A DNA stretch of 64,000 nucleotides from UBA1952 sp965246855 (GCA_965246855.1 CBDFFP010000005.1:818516-882515); one strand, 5' to 3'; positions 17,579-26,642 are shown, numbered from the stretch's first letter. Notes: a model not told the origin generated them from the letters alone. Translations and numbers: made by a program.

Positions 17579-17639
17579 ATAGGTCATGGGCCATAAGCAA
17601 TAAGTCATGACCTATGACCTAATGACTTATGACCTATGT
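17579..17639. repeat. TCATGACC / ATGACCTA repeat between tRNA-Gly and tRNA-Tyr
   Basis: The spacer is built of near-heptameric units CTATGAC, CTAATGAC, TTATGAC with matching ATAGGTCAT and AAGTCAT on the left, so it can fold as an imperfect hairpin in the tRNA precursor. Confidence 0.7.
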
Positions 17640-17643
17640 AATG

Positions 17644-17726
<83 letters not shown>

Positions 17727-17729
17727 AAT

Positions 17730-17784
17730 TCAATGAACAATGAATAATGAATAATTATTCACTGCTCATTGTTCATTATTCATT
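17730..17784. repeat. AATGAACAATGAATAATG inverted repeat between tRNA-Tyr and tRNA-Thr
   Basis: AATGAACAATGAATAATGA on the left is mirrored by TCATTGTTCATTATTCATT on the right, a large AT-rich stem. A shorter version of the same motif sits at the nth start codon (6160-6186). Confidence 0.75.
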
Positions 17785-17791
17785 AAAAAAG

Positions 17792-17864
17792 AGCCGCTTG
17801 CCGGAATCGAACCAGCGACCTACTGATTACAAATCAGTTGCTCTACCATCTGAGCTAAAGCGGC
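17792..17864 (-). tRNA. tRNA-Thr (anticodon TGT)
   Basis: Acceptor GCCGCTT / AAGCGGC, D-arm AGCTCAGATGGTAGAG, anticodon stem ACTGA/TCAGT with loop TTTGTAA (TGT, codons ACA/ACG). First gene of the operon; no CCA is encoded. Confidence 0.95.
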
Positions 17865-17918
17865 TTTTGTTTTGCTTAGAAAAAAGAACTTTCCCGCCGC
17901 CTTCCGGTTTGGGGACGG

Positions 17919-17949
17919 CAAATGTAAGGCAGATTTTTTCCGAAGCAAA
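17919..17949 (-). promoter_or_regulatory. tRNA operon promoter, TTTG-N19-TACATTTG
   Basis: Read on the minus strand: TTTG (17949-17946), 19-bp spacer, TACATTTG (17926-17919), a full match to the Bacteroidota consensus, about 55 bp before tRNA-Thr(TGT). Confidence 0.8.
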
Positions 17950-17993
17950 TTTTTTTCGCCTTGCCTTTCCTTTGTCTAAAATCATTCTTCGTG

Positions 17994-19052
17994 AGGCATC
18001 TTGCTGTTTGGCTTTTTCCCCTGCTGTTCTCCGCACTTGCCGCAACAGCACAACCGCGTTCCGCAGCAACCGGTCCGCTGCGCGGTATGATGATTGCCCC
18101 ACGCGCTACGGCAGCAGACCTGCGCGATTTGGCTGCCCTTGGCGCCAATCATGTCCGCTGGCAGCTCACTTGGGACGGCTTTCCGCAATCGCCCGCCGAT
18201 ACCGCTTCGCCGGAAGCATATCTCCAATGGCTTCGTCAAAACATCTGGTACACCAAGTCCCTGCTGCTGCTCTGCGATTCGCTGCACCTGCGTGTGTTGA
18301 TAGACCTGCACACTTTGCCTGGCGGGTGGGTTAAGGAAAACGGTAAATTTCTCGGTCACCGGATGTTCCGGGAGACTCGTTTTCTACAGACTTTCCGGCA
18401 GGCGTGGGAAGACATTGCTATTGCCTTTCGCCACGAACCCGCCGTTTGGGGATACGACCTCGCCAACGAGCCAGAAGAACACGCGCCTTTATGGCGCTCC
18501 TGGCAAGAGCTTTATCCCCAAGTCGCCGCGCAGGTTCGTGCGCTTGACGGGCACAAAATGCTCGTGATAGAGGGCACACCTTCCGGCAAGGAAGGCGCGC
18601 TGCTGCGGCTTCGTCCGTTGCCAGCATTAGCACCGGTAAGCTACAGCTTCCACATGTACACGCCGGACGCTTTCACACATCAGGGCGTGTATCATTTCCC
18701 TATGGGCGTTTCCTATCCCGGAACGGCAGAAGGCGGCTATTGGGATTCGGCGAAGCTGCGTGCGAGGTTGCAACCTGTGCGCGAATGGCAGTTAAAAAAC
18801 AACGTTCCCATTTACGTGGGTGAGTTTAGCGCGGTTCGTTGGGCACCCAATGGCAGCGCCTATCGCTACCTGCGCGATTGTATTTCGCTGTTTGAAGAAT
18901 GGGGTTGGAGCTGGGCCTACCATGCCTGGCGCGAATGGGACGGTTGGAGTATAGAACATGGAGCAGACAAGAAGAAAAACACCCCGGAAATGGCACCTAC
19001 GGACCGCCTTCTGTTGCTGAAAACTGCCTTTGGGAAAAACAACGGACTTTAG
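17994..19052 (+). CDS. Secreted glycoside hydrolase family 5 protein (cellulase-like)
   Basis: 352 residues from a GTG (VRHLAVWLFPLLFSALAATAQ, a signal peptide); a TTG at 17961 would add 11 residues and there is no ATG. The GH5 (beta/alpha)8 marks are present: GANHVRWQLTW, WGYDLANEPEE with the acid/base Glu after Asn, and YVGEFSAVRW with the nucleophile Glu. The Trp-rich WSWAYHAWREWDGWS lies at the last strand. It should hydrolyse beta-linked polysaccharides such as glucan or mannan outside the inner membrane. No linked polysaccharide-utilisation genes are nearby. Confidence 0.88.
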   Translation, partial: RHLAVWLFPLLFSALAATAQPRSAATGPLRGMMIAPRATAADLRDLAALGANHVRWQLTWDGFPQSPADTASPEAYLQWLRQNIWYTKSLLLLCDSLHLRVLIDLHTLPGGWVKENGKFLGHRMFRETRFLQTFRQAWEDIAIAFRHEPAVWGYDLANEPEEHAPLWRSWQELYPQVAAQVRALDGHKMLVIEGTPSGKEGALLRLRPLPALAPVSYSFHMYTPDAFTHQGVYHFPMGVSYPGTAEGGYWDSAKLRARLQPVREWQLKNNVPIYVGEFSAVRWAPNGSAYRYLRDCISLFEEWGWSWAYHAWREWDGWSIEHGADKKKNTPEMAPTDRLLLLKTAFGKNNGL

Positions 19053-19074
19053 CGGTCTTCAATATTTCTGCGCT

Positions 19075-19692
19075 ATGCCTCTTCTTCATTCCTGGTCGCC
19101 CCACGCCGCTGCCGAAGCCGCCATCTGGCGCATCGAGGAGCCGGAGATCTTCTTCGCTTCCCGCACGGGTTTGCAGTGCGACATCCCGCACAGCCAGCGC
19201 CGCATGGAGTTTCTGGCCGGGCGCTTTCTCCTCCAACATCTGTGGCCCCAAATTGAGTTCAGTGAGATTCACATTGATGCCAACGGCAAGCCTCACGCAC
19301 CCGACTTTTCCGGGCGGGCTTTTTCTATCTCCCATTCCTTTCCTTACGTTGCCGCAGTCGTTACCGATGGCCTTCCCTGCGGCATTGATATCCAAAAGCC
19401 AAAAGAGCGTATTGCCGCTATCAGTCCGAAGTTTTTGGCTCAAAAAGAAGGCGACCTTTTCAAGAACACCGACGAGAATTTGCTCTGGGCGTGGAGCGCC
19501 AAAGAGGCTGCCTACAAATGCGCCAACATCGCCGGCCTGCAACTGCTCCGCGATATTGAATTAAAAATCTTCGCGCCCTCCGGCAAACAGCGCGAAGCCA
19601 CGTTTGTAATTGATACCCCCACCTTCAAAAACATCCTTGAAGTGAAAGGTTGGATTGACCCGGAGTTCGCCGTCGCTGTTGCAGTGAAGTGA
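19075..19692 (+). CDS. 4'-phosphopantetheinyl transferase (Sfp/AcpT type)
   Basis: 205 residues from MPLLHSWSP; the frame opens earlier inside the GH5 gene. Motifs: FSISHSFPYVAAVV, GIDIQKPKERI (magnesium-binding Asp) and WSAKEAAYK (catalytic Glu and Lys). It moves phosphopantetheine from CoA to acyl- or peptidyl-carrier proteins. No carrier-protein genes are visible here, so it may serve fatty-acid synthesis or a distant polyketide cluster. A TATTTCTG box ends four bases before the ATG. Confidence 0.92.
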   Translation: MPLLHSWSPHAAAEAAIWRIEEPEIFFASRTGLQCDIPHSQRRMEFLAGRFLLQHLWPQIEFSEIHIDANGKPHAPDFSGRAFSISHSFPYVAAVVTDGLPCGIDIQKPKERIAAISPKFLAQKEGDLFKNTDENLLWAWSAKEAAYKCANIAGLQLLRDIELKIFAPSGKQREATFVIDTPTFKNILEVKGWIDPEFAVAVAVK

Positions 19693-19715
19693 GATTTTAC
19701 GGCGTTGTCAAATTA

Positions 19716-19755
19716 TGTCACCCCTCTCCTTCGGAGAGGGGCTGGGGGAGAGGCT
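19716..19755. repeat. REP-like hairpin CCCCTCTCC-TTCGGAGAGGGG
   Basis: A perfect stem CCCCTCTCC / GGAGAGGGG is followed by GCTGGGGGAGAGG. This form is a common dispersed intergenic element in bacterial genomes. It lies between two convergent genes and could also work as a terminator. Confidence 0.65.
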
Positions 19756-19756
19756 T

Positions 19757-21949
19757 CTACACCAGCTTATCCGGCGTAACCGGCAAATCATACATCCGCT
19801 TTCCGGTGGCGTGGTAAATCGCATTGGCAATCGCCGCTGCGCTGCCGATAATCCCAATCTCGCCCAGCCCCTTTATCCCGGCAGGATTCAGCCGCACATC
19901 CGGCTCGCCCACGAAAGCCACTTCCACCATCGGCACGTCGGCGTTTACCGCAAAATGGTAGCCCGCCAAATCGTTGTTCACCAGCGCGCCAAATCGGTGA
20001 TCTATTTGCGCTTCTTCCATCAGCGCCATGCCGATACCACCCGCTACCGCGCCAATGATTTGGTTAGCCGCCGCCTGCTCATTTATCACCTTTCCGCCGT
20101 CGGCCACGCACACGTATCGATCAATCACCACTTTACCTGTGTACTTGTGAACGCGCAGCTTGCAGAAGTGCGCCGCCGAAGTAGCAAAAGCCCAATGCTC
20201 CCGCACGTCGCCGGGCACAGAAGCAACTTCCACGCGGATTTCTGCGCCCTTGTTTGCCGCCACTAAATCAGCGTAGCGGATGCGCTTTTGATACGGCGCG
20301 GAAAGCCCTTTTTCACCGAGTTCTAAATCGCTGCTTTTTACGTCGTGGTAGTTCGCGTCTATCCCAATCGCCAACTCTAAAAGCTTTTTGCGCAGCCCAT
20401 CGCAGGCTTCTATCACCGCGCCGCTGATGGAAGAAAGGCCGGTGCTTCCGCCTTGCATGGGCGCAGGCGGCAGGGTAGAATGGCCTAATTCAATTCCAAT
20501 CTTTTCCTTCGCCACGCCCAGATGTTCGTGTGCCATATTGCGCATTCCGGTTCCCGTTCCTGTGCCAATGTCAGTCATTGCGGTTTGCACCGTGAGGCTG
20601 CCGTCTTTATTCAAAACGACCGCCGCGCTGGCCTTTCCACGCCCTGCATTCCACATGCCCACAGCTACGCCGTAGCCCGTTTTCCAAAGTCCTTTTTCGC
20701 TCTGTGCAACGCCCGATTTTCGCTCCTTCCAACCAATCATTTTCGCGCCTTTTCGGAGCGCGTCTTTTAAGTAATGGGTACTCCACGGCTTGCCGTTATC
20801 GGGGTGCTTTTGGTCGGAAATGTTTTGGAGCCGAAGCGCCACCGGGTCTGTGTTCAGCTTGTAGCTCAATTCATCCATTGCGCTTTCCAACGCAAACGCG
20901 CCGGAACACTCGCCGGGTGCGCGCATCCATGTCGGTGTGCTCAGGTTCAGTTTCACCTGTGCGCTCTGTGTGCGTAGGTTTTCAATGCCATAAATCAGCC
21001 GTGACACCCTTGTTACATCCTCGTTGAAGTCCTCGTACACGGATGTTGCTGCCCAACCTTTGTGGATGAGACCATGCAGCTTCCCGGAAGCGTTGGCTGC
21101 CAACCGCACTTCCTGCCGCGACTGGGGCCGGTAGCCGGAAAGCGAAAACATCTGCGGGCGCGTCAGCATCAATTTTACGGGACGACCCACTTGCTTTGCG
21201 CCCAACGCCGCTGCCAGCGTATTGCTCCACACACGCAACCCGGAGCCGAAGCCGCCGCCCATAAATTCCGATGTTACTTCAATGCTTTCTTTCGGGATGC
21301 CCAACACGGCGCTCATGGTTCGTTGCACGTTGTTCACGCCCTGCGTTTTATCCCAAAGTTTTAGCTTGCCATCTGCTGTCCACTGCGCAATCGTGGCGTG
21401 CATTTCCATCGGGTTGTGGACTTCGTGGGGAATGTGATAGATGCTTTCCACCACGATATCGTCCGCGTTTTTTGCATCTGGATTGCCCCGGTCTTTTCCG
21501 GTTTGCAGCTTTGCTTTCGGCCAGCTTTTTTGGAAGTCGGTATTGAAAGGCTTTTCGCTGTAATCGGCGTGTATAAGCGATGCGGCATAAGCCGCTTCTT
21601 CCGCTGTTTCCGCAATCACCATCGCGATGGGTTGGCCTTTGAAGAACACTTCGTCGGTGTGGAAAAGCCGGAACGTAAAGCGCGACTCTTTGAATTTCTC
21701 TTCGGTGGAAAATCCTGGTGCTTCAGGGCGATGTTGGTGAGAAAGAATGTCTATCACGCCGCTCGCTTGTCGTGCTTCATCGGTGTGGATGCGCGTGATA
21801 CGTCCAGCTGGAACCGTGCTGGTTACGAGATGTGCATGAGCCAGATTGGGCAGCTCGTATTCCGCAGAATATTTGCCGCTGCCGGTCACTTTATGCCGTG
21901 CTTCCACGCGCCCTTCTGATGCTGTAAATGGTGTTGGGGAGAGTCCCAT
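19757..21949 (-). CDS. paoC: Aldehyde oxidoreductase, molybdenum-binding large subunit (PaoC/YagR-like)
   Basis: 730 residues, the same length class as E. coli PaoC. It belongs to the xanthine dehydrogenase molybdopterin-binding family: HKVTGSGKYSAEYE at the N terminus, FMGGGFGSGLRVWSN, GTGTGTGMRNMAHEHLGV, QGGSTGLSSISGAV and the active-site Glu in KGLGEIGIIGSAAAIANAI. It carries the molybdopterin-cytosine-dinucleotide cofactor and oxidises aldehydes. It ends an operon in which the FAD and [2Fe-2S] subunits come first, and should be moved to the periplasm with the Tat-signalled small subunit. Confidence 0.92.
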   Translation of the reverse strand: MGLSPTPFTASEGRVEARHKVTGSGKYSAEYELPNLAHAHLVTSTVPAGRITRIHTDEARQASGVIDILSHQHRPEAPGFSTEEKFKESRFTFRLFHTDEVFFKGQPIAMVIAETAEEAAYAASLIHADYSEKPFNTDFQKSWPKAKLQTGKDRGNPDAKNADDIVVESIYHIPHEVHNPMEMHATIAQWTADGKLKLWDKTQGVNNVQRTMSAVLGIPKESIEVTSEFMGGGFGSGLRVWSNTLAAALGAKQVGRPVKLMLTRPQMFSLSGYRPQSRQEVRLAANASGKLHGLIHKGWAATSVYEDFNEDVTRVSRLIYGIENLRTQSAQVKLNLSTPTWMRAPGECSGAFALESAMDELSYKLNTDPVALRLQNISDQKHPDNGKPWSTHYLKDALRKGAKMIGWKERKSGVAQSEKGLWKTGYGVAVGMWNAGRGKASAAVVLNKDGSLTVQTAMTDIGTGTGTGMRNMAHEHLGVAKEKIGIELGHSTLPPAPMQGGSTGLSSISGAVIEACDGLRKKLLELAIGIDANYHDVKSSDLELGEKGLSAPYQKRIRYADLVAANKGAEIRVEVASVPGDVREHWAFATSAAHFCKLRVHKYTGKVVIDRYVCVADGGKVINEQAAANQIIGAVAGGIGMALMEEAQIDHRFGALVNNDLAGYHFAVNADVPMVEVAFVGEPDVRLNPAGIKGLGEIGIIGSAAAIANAIYHATGKRMYDLPVTPDKLV

Positions 21950-21961
21950 TTTCGTTCCTTT

Positions 21962-22939
21962 TTAAGATGAAATCGCTTCTTCCAAAGCCGTCCAGAATGC
22001 GCCGCGCAAAAGGTCTTTTTTAAAGCCGTTGTGCGCCAGCGGCTTCGTTTCTGCCAATGCCAGCGCGATTGCGCCTTCTAAAGTTTCTTCTGTCGCTTTC
22101 TTGCCACGCAGAAAATCTTCGGCTGCTGTCCAACGCCAGGGTTTATGCGCCACGCCGCCTGATGCCAACCGCGCTTCTACAATCGTATTGCCGCTCATTT
22201 CCAACGCTGCTGCTACCGACACGAGCGCAAAAGCATAGGATGTCCGGTCTCGGATTTTGACGTAGGCGCTGTGGCGGGAAAAAGCGTTTTGTGGAATGCG
22301 GATGGCCGTGATGATGTGGTCTTGCGGCAGGTTCGTGTCGCAGGTGGCGTCGCTTCCGGGAAGGCGATGGAAGTCCCTGAAAGGAATGGTTTTCCGCTCA
22401 CCGGCCTTCCCTTCCGTCAGCACTTCCGCATCCAACGCCGCCAGCGCCACGCACATATCCGACGGATGCACGGCCACACAGGTTTCCGACCAACCGATAA
22501 TGGCGTTCATGCGCTGTTCTCCTTGCAATGCGCCGCAGCCGCTTCCGGGTTCGCGCTTGTTGCAGGGCAGTGTGGTGTTGTAGAAATACGGGCAGCGGGT
22601 GCGCTGTAAAAGATTCCCCGCCGTCGTTGCCATATTCCGTATCTGCGGCGAAGCGCCGGCCTCAATCGCTTTGGAAAGCAGGGGAAAACGGCGCTTTACT
22701 TCCGGGTGTGTCGCTATGGCGCTGTTGGTTGCTGCCGCGCCGATCGTGATGCCGGAAGCGTCGCTTTGGATTTCGTGGGAAAGGGTTTCGGAAACGTAGA
22801 GCAGTTTTTCCGGCTGCGCGATTCCTTTCTTCATCAAATCCACGAGATTGGTTCCGCCGCCAAGAAAAGCGTCTTCGGCGTTTTTGTCGCGGAGCAATTC
22901 CGAAACAGCGTTGCTGCGGGAAAAAGAAAAAGGTCTCAT
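21962..22939 (-). CDS. paoB: Aldehyde oxidoreductase, FAD-binding subunit (PaoB/YagS-like)
   Basis: 325 residues. The CO-dehydrogenase flavoprotein fold is shown by FLGGGTNLVDLMKKG, NMATTAGNLLQRTRCPYF and the terminal KPWRWTAAEDFLRG segment. Four Cys in the RTRCPYFYNTTLPCNKREPGSGCGALQGEQR stretch match the extra [4Fe-4S] cluster of PaoB. It passes electrons between the 2Fe-2S subunit and an acceptor. It overlaps the small subunit stop by four bases (ATGA), so translation is coupled. Confidence 0.92.
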   Translation of the reverse strand: MRPFSFSRSNAVSELLRDKNAEDAFLGGGTNLVDLMKKGIAQPEKLLYVSETLSHEIQSDASGITIGAAATNSAIATHPEVKRRFPLLSKAIEAGASPQIRNMATTAGNLLQRTRCPYFYNTTLPCNKREPGSGCGALQGEQRMNAIIGWSETCVAVHPSDMCVALAALDAEVLTEGKAGERKTIPFRDFHRLPGSDATCDTNLPQDHIITAIRIPQNAFSRHSAYVKIRDRTSYAFALVSVAAALEMSGNTIVEARLASGGVAHKPWRWTAAEDFLRGKKATEETLEGAIALALAETKPLAHNGFKKDLLRGAFWTALEEAISS

Positions 22940-23535
22940 GCGCGGGCGACAGATTGAATAGCGTTCACAATGCCATTATATGCGCCGCAGCGACACAAGT
23001 TTCCACTCATTGCTCCTTTGATTTCAGCTACAGAATTTGTGTGTCCTTCCTTCACGCAGCCAATGGCCGACATGATTTGTCCCGGTGTGCAATAGCCACA
23101 CTGAAATCCGTCGTGCGCGATGAAAGCTTCCTGCATCGGATGCAGCTCGTCGCCATTGCTGATACCTTCAATCGTTGTGACTTCTTTGCCCGGCAGCGTG
23201 GCGGCAAGTGTAAGGCAACTCAATACACGCTTGCCGTTGATGTGGACGGTGCAGGCTCCGCACTGACCGTGGTCGCAGCCTTTTTTGGTACCGGTGAGGT
23301 GGAGGTTTTCCCGCAATAAATCCAGCAAAGTGGTGCGCGTATCAGCTTCCAGGCGCTGTTCTTTTCCATTCAGCACAAACGAAAGCGGGAGGGTTTCTTT
23401 GGCGCGCATCTTTTTCTTTTTAGTTCCCTTATTTCCGGGTCGCGCGCGAAGCAAAGAAGGCAAGAGGAGAAACGCAGTGCTCAGGGAACCAAGCAGCAGA
23501 AACCGCCGTCGGTTGAGGAGAAAAGAGAAACGCAT
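22936..23535 (-). CDS. paoA: Aldehyde oxidoreductase, [2Fe-2S] subunit with Tat signal (PaoA/YagT-like)
   Basis: 199 residues. The N terminus NRRRFLLLGSLSTAF is a twin-arginine signal. Two iron-sulfur motifs follow: the plant-type C-x4-C-x2-C in KKGCDHGQCGACTVHINGKRVLSC and the helical-bundle pair GFQCGYCTPGQI ... MSGNLCRCGAYNGI. It carries the whole folded complex across the membrane. First gene of the three-gene operon; I see no paoD-type insertion chaperone next to it. Confidence 0.93.
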   Translation of the reverse strand: MRFSFLLNRRRFLLLGSLSTAFLLLPSLLRARPGNKGTKKKKMRAKETLPLSFVLNGKEQRLEADTRTTLLDLLRENLHLTGTKKGCDHGQCGACTVHINGKRVLSCLTLAATLPGKEVTTIEGISNGDELHPMQEAFIAHDGFQCGYCTPGQIMSAIGCVKEGHTNSVAEIKGAMSGNLCRCGAYNGIVNAIQSVARA

Positions 23536-23571
23536 GAACGGGCATTTTTGAGGCGCAGAAAATTCTTCCCG

Positions 23572-23600
23572 GCAAGGTAGGCCAAAAGAAAACCGGCAAA
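23572..23600 (-). promoter_or_regulatory. Candidate promoter of the aldehyde oxidoreductase operon
   Basis: On the minus strand TTTG (23600-23597), a 17-bp spacer and TACCTTGC (23579-23572), about 37 bp before the ATG. The last box departs from the consensus by one base. Confidence 0.45.
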
Positions 23601-23646
23601 AGGAAAAGTCCTTTTGCCAGTTGGAAAAATGCTTTTGAAGACGACA

Positions 23647-24402
23647 TTACCGCCGACGGCCAAAGAGTCGCAGAATCATCAGAAACAGGTTGATAAAGTC
23701 CAGATAAAGCGTGAGCGCACCATACACGGATGCTTTCCGCGCACCTTCTGCAACAGCGGTTCCGCCTTCTTCACTTACTTCCAGCCCCATGCCGATGCGC
23801 TTGATTTTCTGCACGTCGTAAGCTGTCAGTCCGGTAAAAACCGCCACGCCGACAAGCGAAATAATCCAGTCCAACTGCGACGATTTGGTAAAGAAATTGA
23901 TGAGCGAAGCGACTACGATTCCAATGAGGCCCATCATCATGATGCGGCCAAACGACGTGAGGTCTTTGTCTGTGGTGTAGCCCATGACAGCCATGATGCC
24001 AAACATGGTTGCCGCTGCCACAAAGCAACTCGCCACGGAGCCGCTTGTGAATACGAGCAGGATGAAAGAAAGGCTAATGCCTGTAATGGCGGCGTAAAGG
24101 ATGAACAGCGCCGCCATGGCCGTTGCCGACAGCCGCTGATAACCAAGCGACATGATGAACACAAAAATCAGCGGTGCCCACATAGCGAGCTTGCCGAGGC
24201 CGGAAAGCCCTCTTCCTGTATCGCTTACGAGGTAGCTCATCAGCTGCGGACTGTTGGCGAAGAGCCACGCAAAAAGTGCGGAGATGGCCAGTGCGCCGAA
24301 CATCCAGAGAAAGACGTTGGCCATGAAGCGTTTCGCCACGCCCGTCCCTGCTGCTTCTGCGGGAAGAGAGGTGTAGGAAGGGTTTTGATTTTCGGGGGTC
24401 AT
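23647..24402 (-). CDS. Bax inhibitor-1 (BI-1/YccA) family membrane protein
   Basis: 251 residues from MTPENQNPSYTSL; an ATG 13 codons upstream is less likely. Seven predicted helices. Family marks: LWMFGALAISALFAW, GYTTDKDLTSFGRIMMM, TAYDVQKIKRI and the C-terminal ALTLYLDFINLFLMILRLFGRRR. The bacterial group includes YccA, which modulates FtsH, and pH-sensitive calcium-leak proteins. Array 2 lies upstream of its start. Confidence 0.92.
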   Translation of the reverse strand: MTPENQNPSYTSLPAEAAGTGVAKRFMANVFLWMFGALAISALFAWLFANSPQLMSYLVSDTGRGLSGLGKLAMWAPLIFVFIMSLGYQRLSATAMAALFILYAAITGISLSFILLVFTSGSVASCFVAAATMFGIMAVMGYTTDKDLTSFGRIMMMGLIGIVVASLINFFTKSSQLDWIISLVGVAVFTGLTAYDVQKIKRIGMGLEVSEEGGTAVAEGARKASVYGALTLYLDFINLFLMILRLFGRRR

Positions 24403-24565
24403 GGGGAAAAGAATTTTTTTACGGGAGTGAAGATAGAACACGCGATTGGACGCTCGTTGCGCGGTGTTTAAAAGAAGTGTGCCGGATAAAGGAGAAATGA
24501 TTTCCCGCCATTAGCAGGGCGGGAGCAGGCAGTTCAGCACTGAAAATGGATTTGGCGTTTTACGG

Positions 24566-24817
24566 GCGAGGGTTGGAGGTGTTGAGGCGTGTGTTGGAAG
24601 TGTTGAGGCGTGTACCGGAAGTGTTTTTTATAAAATTTTAAGTTTATGTGTTAGGCTCGGGAACCTTGTGGCGTGTGTTGGGAACACTGCGGCGAGGCTT
24701 GGAAGCGTTTTGTATAAGGTTGGGATTTTATAGGTGAGGCTTGGGAGTGTTTTGTATAAGGTTGGGGATTTATGGGTGAGTGCCGGAAGCGTCGTGGCGT
24801 GTGCCGGAAGCGGTTGC
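24566..24817. repeat. Tandem array 2: twelve units of exactly 21 bp
   Basis: Units start every 21 bp from 24566. Best copies read GCGTGTGTTGGAAGTGTTGAG; two interior units are AT-rich and begin TATAAGGTTGGG. G-rich strand plus. Sequence varies up to about half the positions but the spacing never slips. It lies 164 bp upstream of the BI-1 start. After it, GCAGTCTGA-AGACTGC at 24822-24837 is a perfect palindrome; the rest of the 24403-24878 gap holds nothing I recognise. Confidence 0.88.
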
Positions 24818-24878
24818 CGATGCAGTCTGAAGACTGCCAGCCGGAGCGACGAAGTCGGCTAAAGCACAAGGCCCGCGC

Positions 24879-25811
24879 TCAGACTCCGGCAAGCGGCCAG
24901 GGCAATTCTCCGGACGGCTTACGGCTGAACTTATCGGGTTTGGGGGCCAGCAGGGCGGCTTTATTCGCCGCTACAAATTCCTCAAAACTGACGGGCGCTT
25001 TTCCGGTCAGTCGGCGCACGCAACCGGTGATTTGGGGGGGCTTGGCGAAGCGCGGAAAGTAGTGGAGCATAATCATCACGCCGATGAAAACGGCAGGCAC
25101 CCCTTCCTTTCTTTTTTCCCGGAAAAAGCGCAGCAGGTTGGGCGATTCGTAGTGGATTTTTAGGCCTGTTCCGGCGTTGATTTTGAGGGCCATTTCGCCA
25201 AAGGTGAGGCGCTTGTCGCTCGTCAGTACGTAGGCTTGTTTGCGGTGTACTTCCGGGTCCAGCAAGATGGTTGCGGCTACGCGGCCAATGTCACCCGTAT
25301 CCACCAATGTGAATGGCGCGTCTCCGGCGGGCAGGAAAATGCGGTGTTTCTCCACGAGGTCGCGGTGGAGCGTGGTGGTGAAGTTTTGCATGAAGTACGC
25401 CGGGCGCAGAAACGTGTAGGGAATACCGCAGTTTCGCAGGCGCTTTTCTATTTTATGGTGCGGGATAAGGGGGCTTCTTTCCGCGCCTTGCACCGACAGG
25501 AAAACGATGTGGCCCACGCGGTGTTTTTGGGCAGCGGCGATAAGCGGGGCGAAGTATTTGGACACATCGGCCAGTTGCGGCGGGCGCAGGAGAAACAGCG
25601 CGTCGCAGCCGGCAAGAACCTCAAAGCTGCCCGGGTCTTCAAAATCAAAACGGCGCAGCGAGACGCCTTCTTCCGGGAAAGCGTTTTTGTCTTCTTCAGG
25701 ATTACGAACACCGGCAAGGATGTTTATATCGTTGGTCTTTTGCGCAAGCAGGGCGCGGATAACTTCCCGGCCTGTATTTCCCGTTGCACCAGTAATAAAG
25801 ATGTTTTTCAC
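24879..25811 (-). CDS. NmrA-like NAD(P)-binding protein
   Basis: 310 residues from a GTG (VKNIFITGATGNTGREVIRAL); the open frame reaches further but the Rossmann start decides it. The GATGNTG nucleotide-binding loop is followed by VGHIVFLSVQGAE, the atypical YFMQNF (the usual Tyr-x3-Lys of SDRs is missing) and GDIGRVAATILLDPEVHR, as in NmrA/HSCARG-type redox sensors. Likely a cytoplasmic redox-sensing or quinone-reducing protein. It stands alone. Confidence 0.85.
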   Translation of the reverse strand: MKNIFITGATGNTGREVIRALLAQKTNDINILAGVRNPEEDKNAFPEEGVSLRRFDFEDPGSFEVLAGCDALFLLRPPQLADVSKYFAPLIAAAQKHRVGHIVFLSVQGAERSPLIPHHKIEKRLRNCGIPYTFLRPAYFMQNFTTTLHRDLVEKHRIFLPAGDAPFTLVDTGDIGRVAATILLDPEVHRKQAYVLTSDKRLTFGEMALKINAGTGLKIHYESPNLLRFFREKRKEGVPAVFIGVMIMLHYFPRFAKPPQITGCVRRLTGKAPVSFEEFVAANKAALLAPKPDKFSRKPSGELPWPLAGV

Positions 25812-26106
25812 GGGAAGGGGACGTACAAAGTTCGTGCGACTATACCCGGTGGACAGGGGCGAAACTTCGGGGGTGGATTTCAGGCGGGAAAAATCCTCTC
25901 CTTTGAACGGCCCCACACAAACCGCCGGGAATACCAACTGCCTTTGGCCCATCTTTGTTCCCTTCTGTACGCTTTCTATTCCCCGATTTCCTCCGAACGA
26001 ACGCGCCTCCTAACGCGTTCCTACACATCCTTCTGTACGCTGCTCTATTCCCGTATTCTCAGGTCTTCTCCTACTTCAAAAAGCTTTCCAAGACTACCTT
26101 CGTTTT

Positions 26107-26631
26107 ATGGCAAAGAACGCGCCGGTAGCGCAGGATTTTTGGATTGACAAGCTTACCAATTCCATTGAAAACAGCGCAACAGGCGAAGTCTTTGATACCG
26201 AAATCACGCAACTGGCGCTGAAAGACAAAGTGCAACTGAAGAAAAAGGATTGGGTGTTTGATTGGCTCCACGAATTGAAGGATAAAACCAAAGCGGTTTA
26301 CAAGCTGACAACCCTCAATAATCCGACGATTATTCAGTGTCTGATAAGCCTTGAGGACAAAGGCGACCACATCTTTATGCACCTTTTAGAAAGTGCGCAT
26401 TTCAACAAAGGACGCGACAAGGTTTATTTGGGTGTGCCGGCAAATCTGGTGGCGTATGCCTGCAAGGTTTCGCTGGACAAGGGTTACGCTGGTTTTGTGG
26501 CTTTTGACGCAAAATCGGCGCTTATCAAACACTACGAAGCAACGCTGTACGCAACGCACTTTCGCGGCCTTCGGATGTTTATAGAAACCAAGGCTGCGGT
26601 GCGCCTTGTTACCCACTACTTCAAAACTTAA
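26107..26631 (+). CDS. GNAT-fold-like protein of unknown role
   Basis: 174 residues. The second half reads like a degenerate acetyltransferase: KVYLGVPANLVAYACKVSLDKGYAGFVAFDAKSALIKHYEATLYATHFRGLRMFIE, the layout of GNAT motifs A and B but without the RxGxG loop. The first half contains LKDKVQLKKKDWVFDWLHELKDKTKAVYKL. A short gene follows after 11 bp. A TACCTTCG box ends four bases before the ATG. It may be the effector of a two-gene unit, but no function is shown. Confidence 0.7.
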   Translation: MAKNAPVAQDFWIDKLTNSIENSATGEVFDTEITQLALKDKVQLKKKDWVFDWLHELKDKTKAVYKLTTLNNPTIIQCLISLEDKGDHIFMHLLESAHFNKGRDKVYLGVPANLVAYACKVSLDKGYAGFVAFDAKSALIKHYEATLYATHFRGLRMFIETKAAVRLVTHYFKT

Positions 26632-26642
26632 AAACACGCCCA

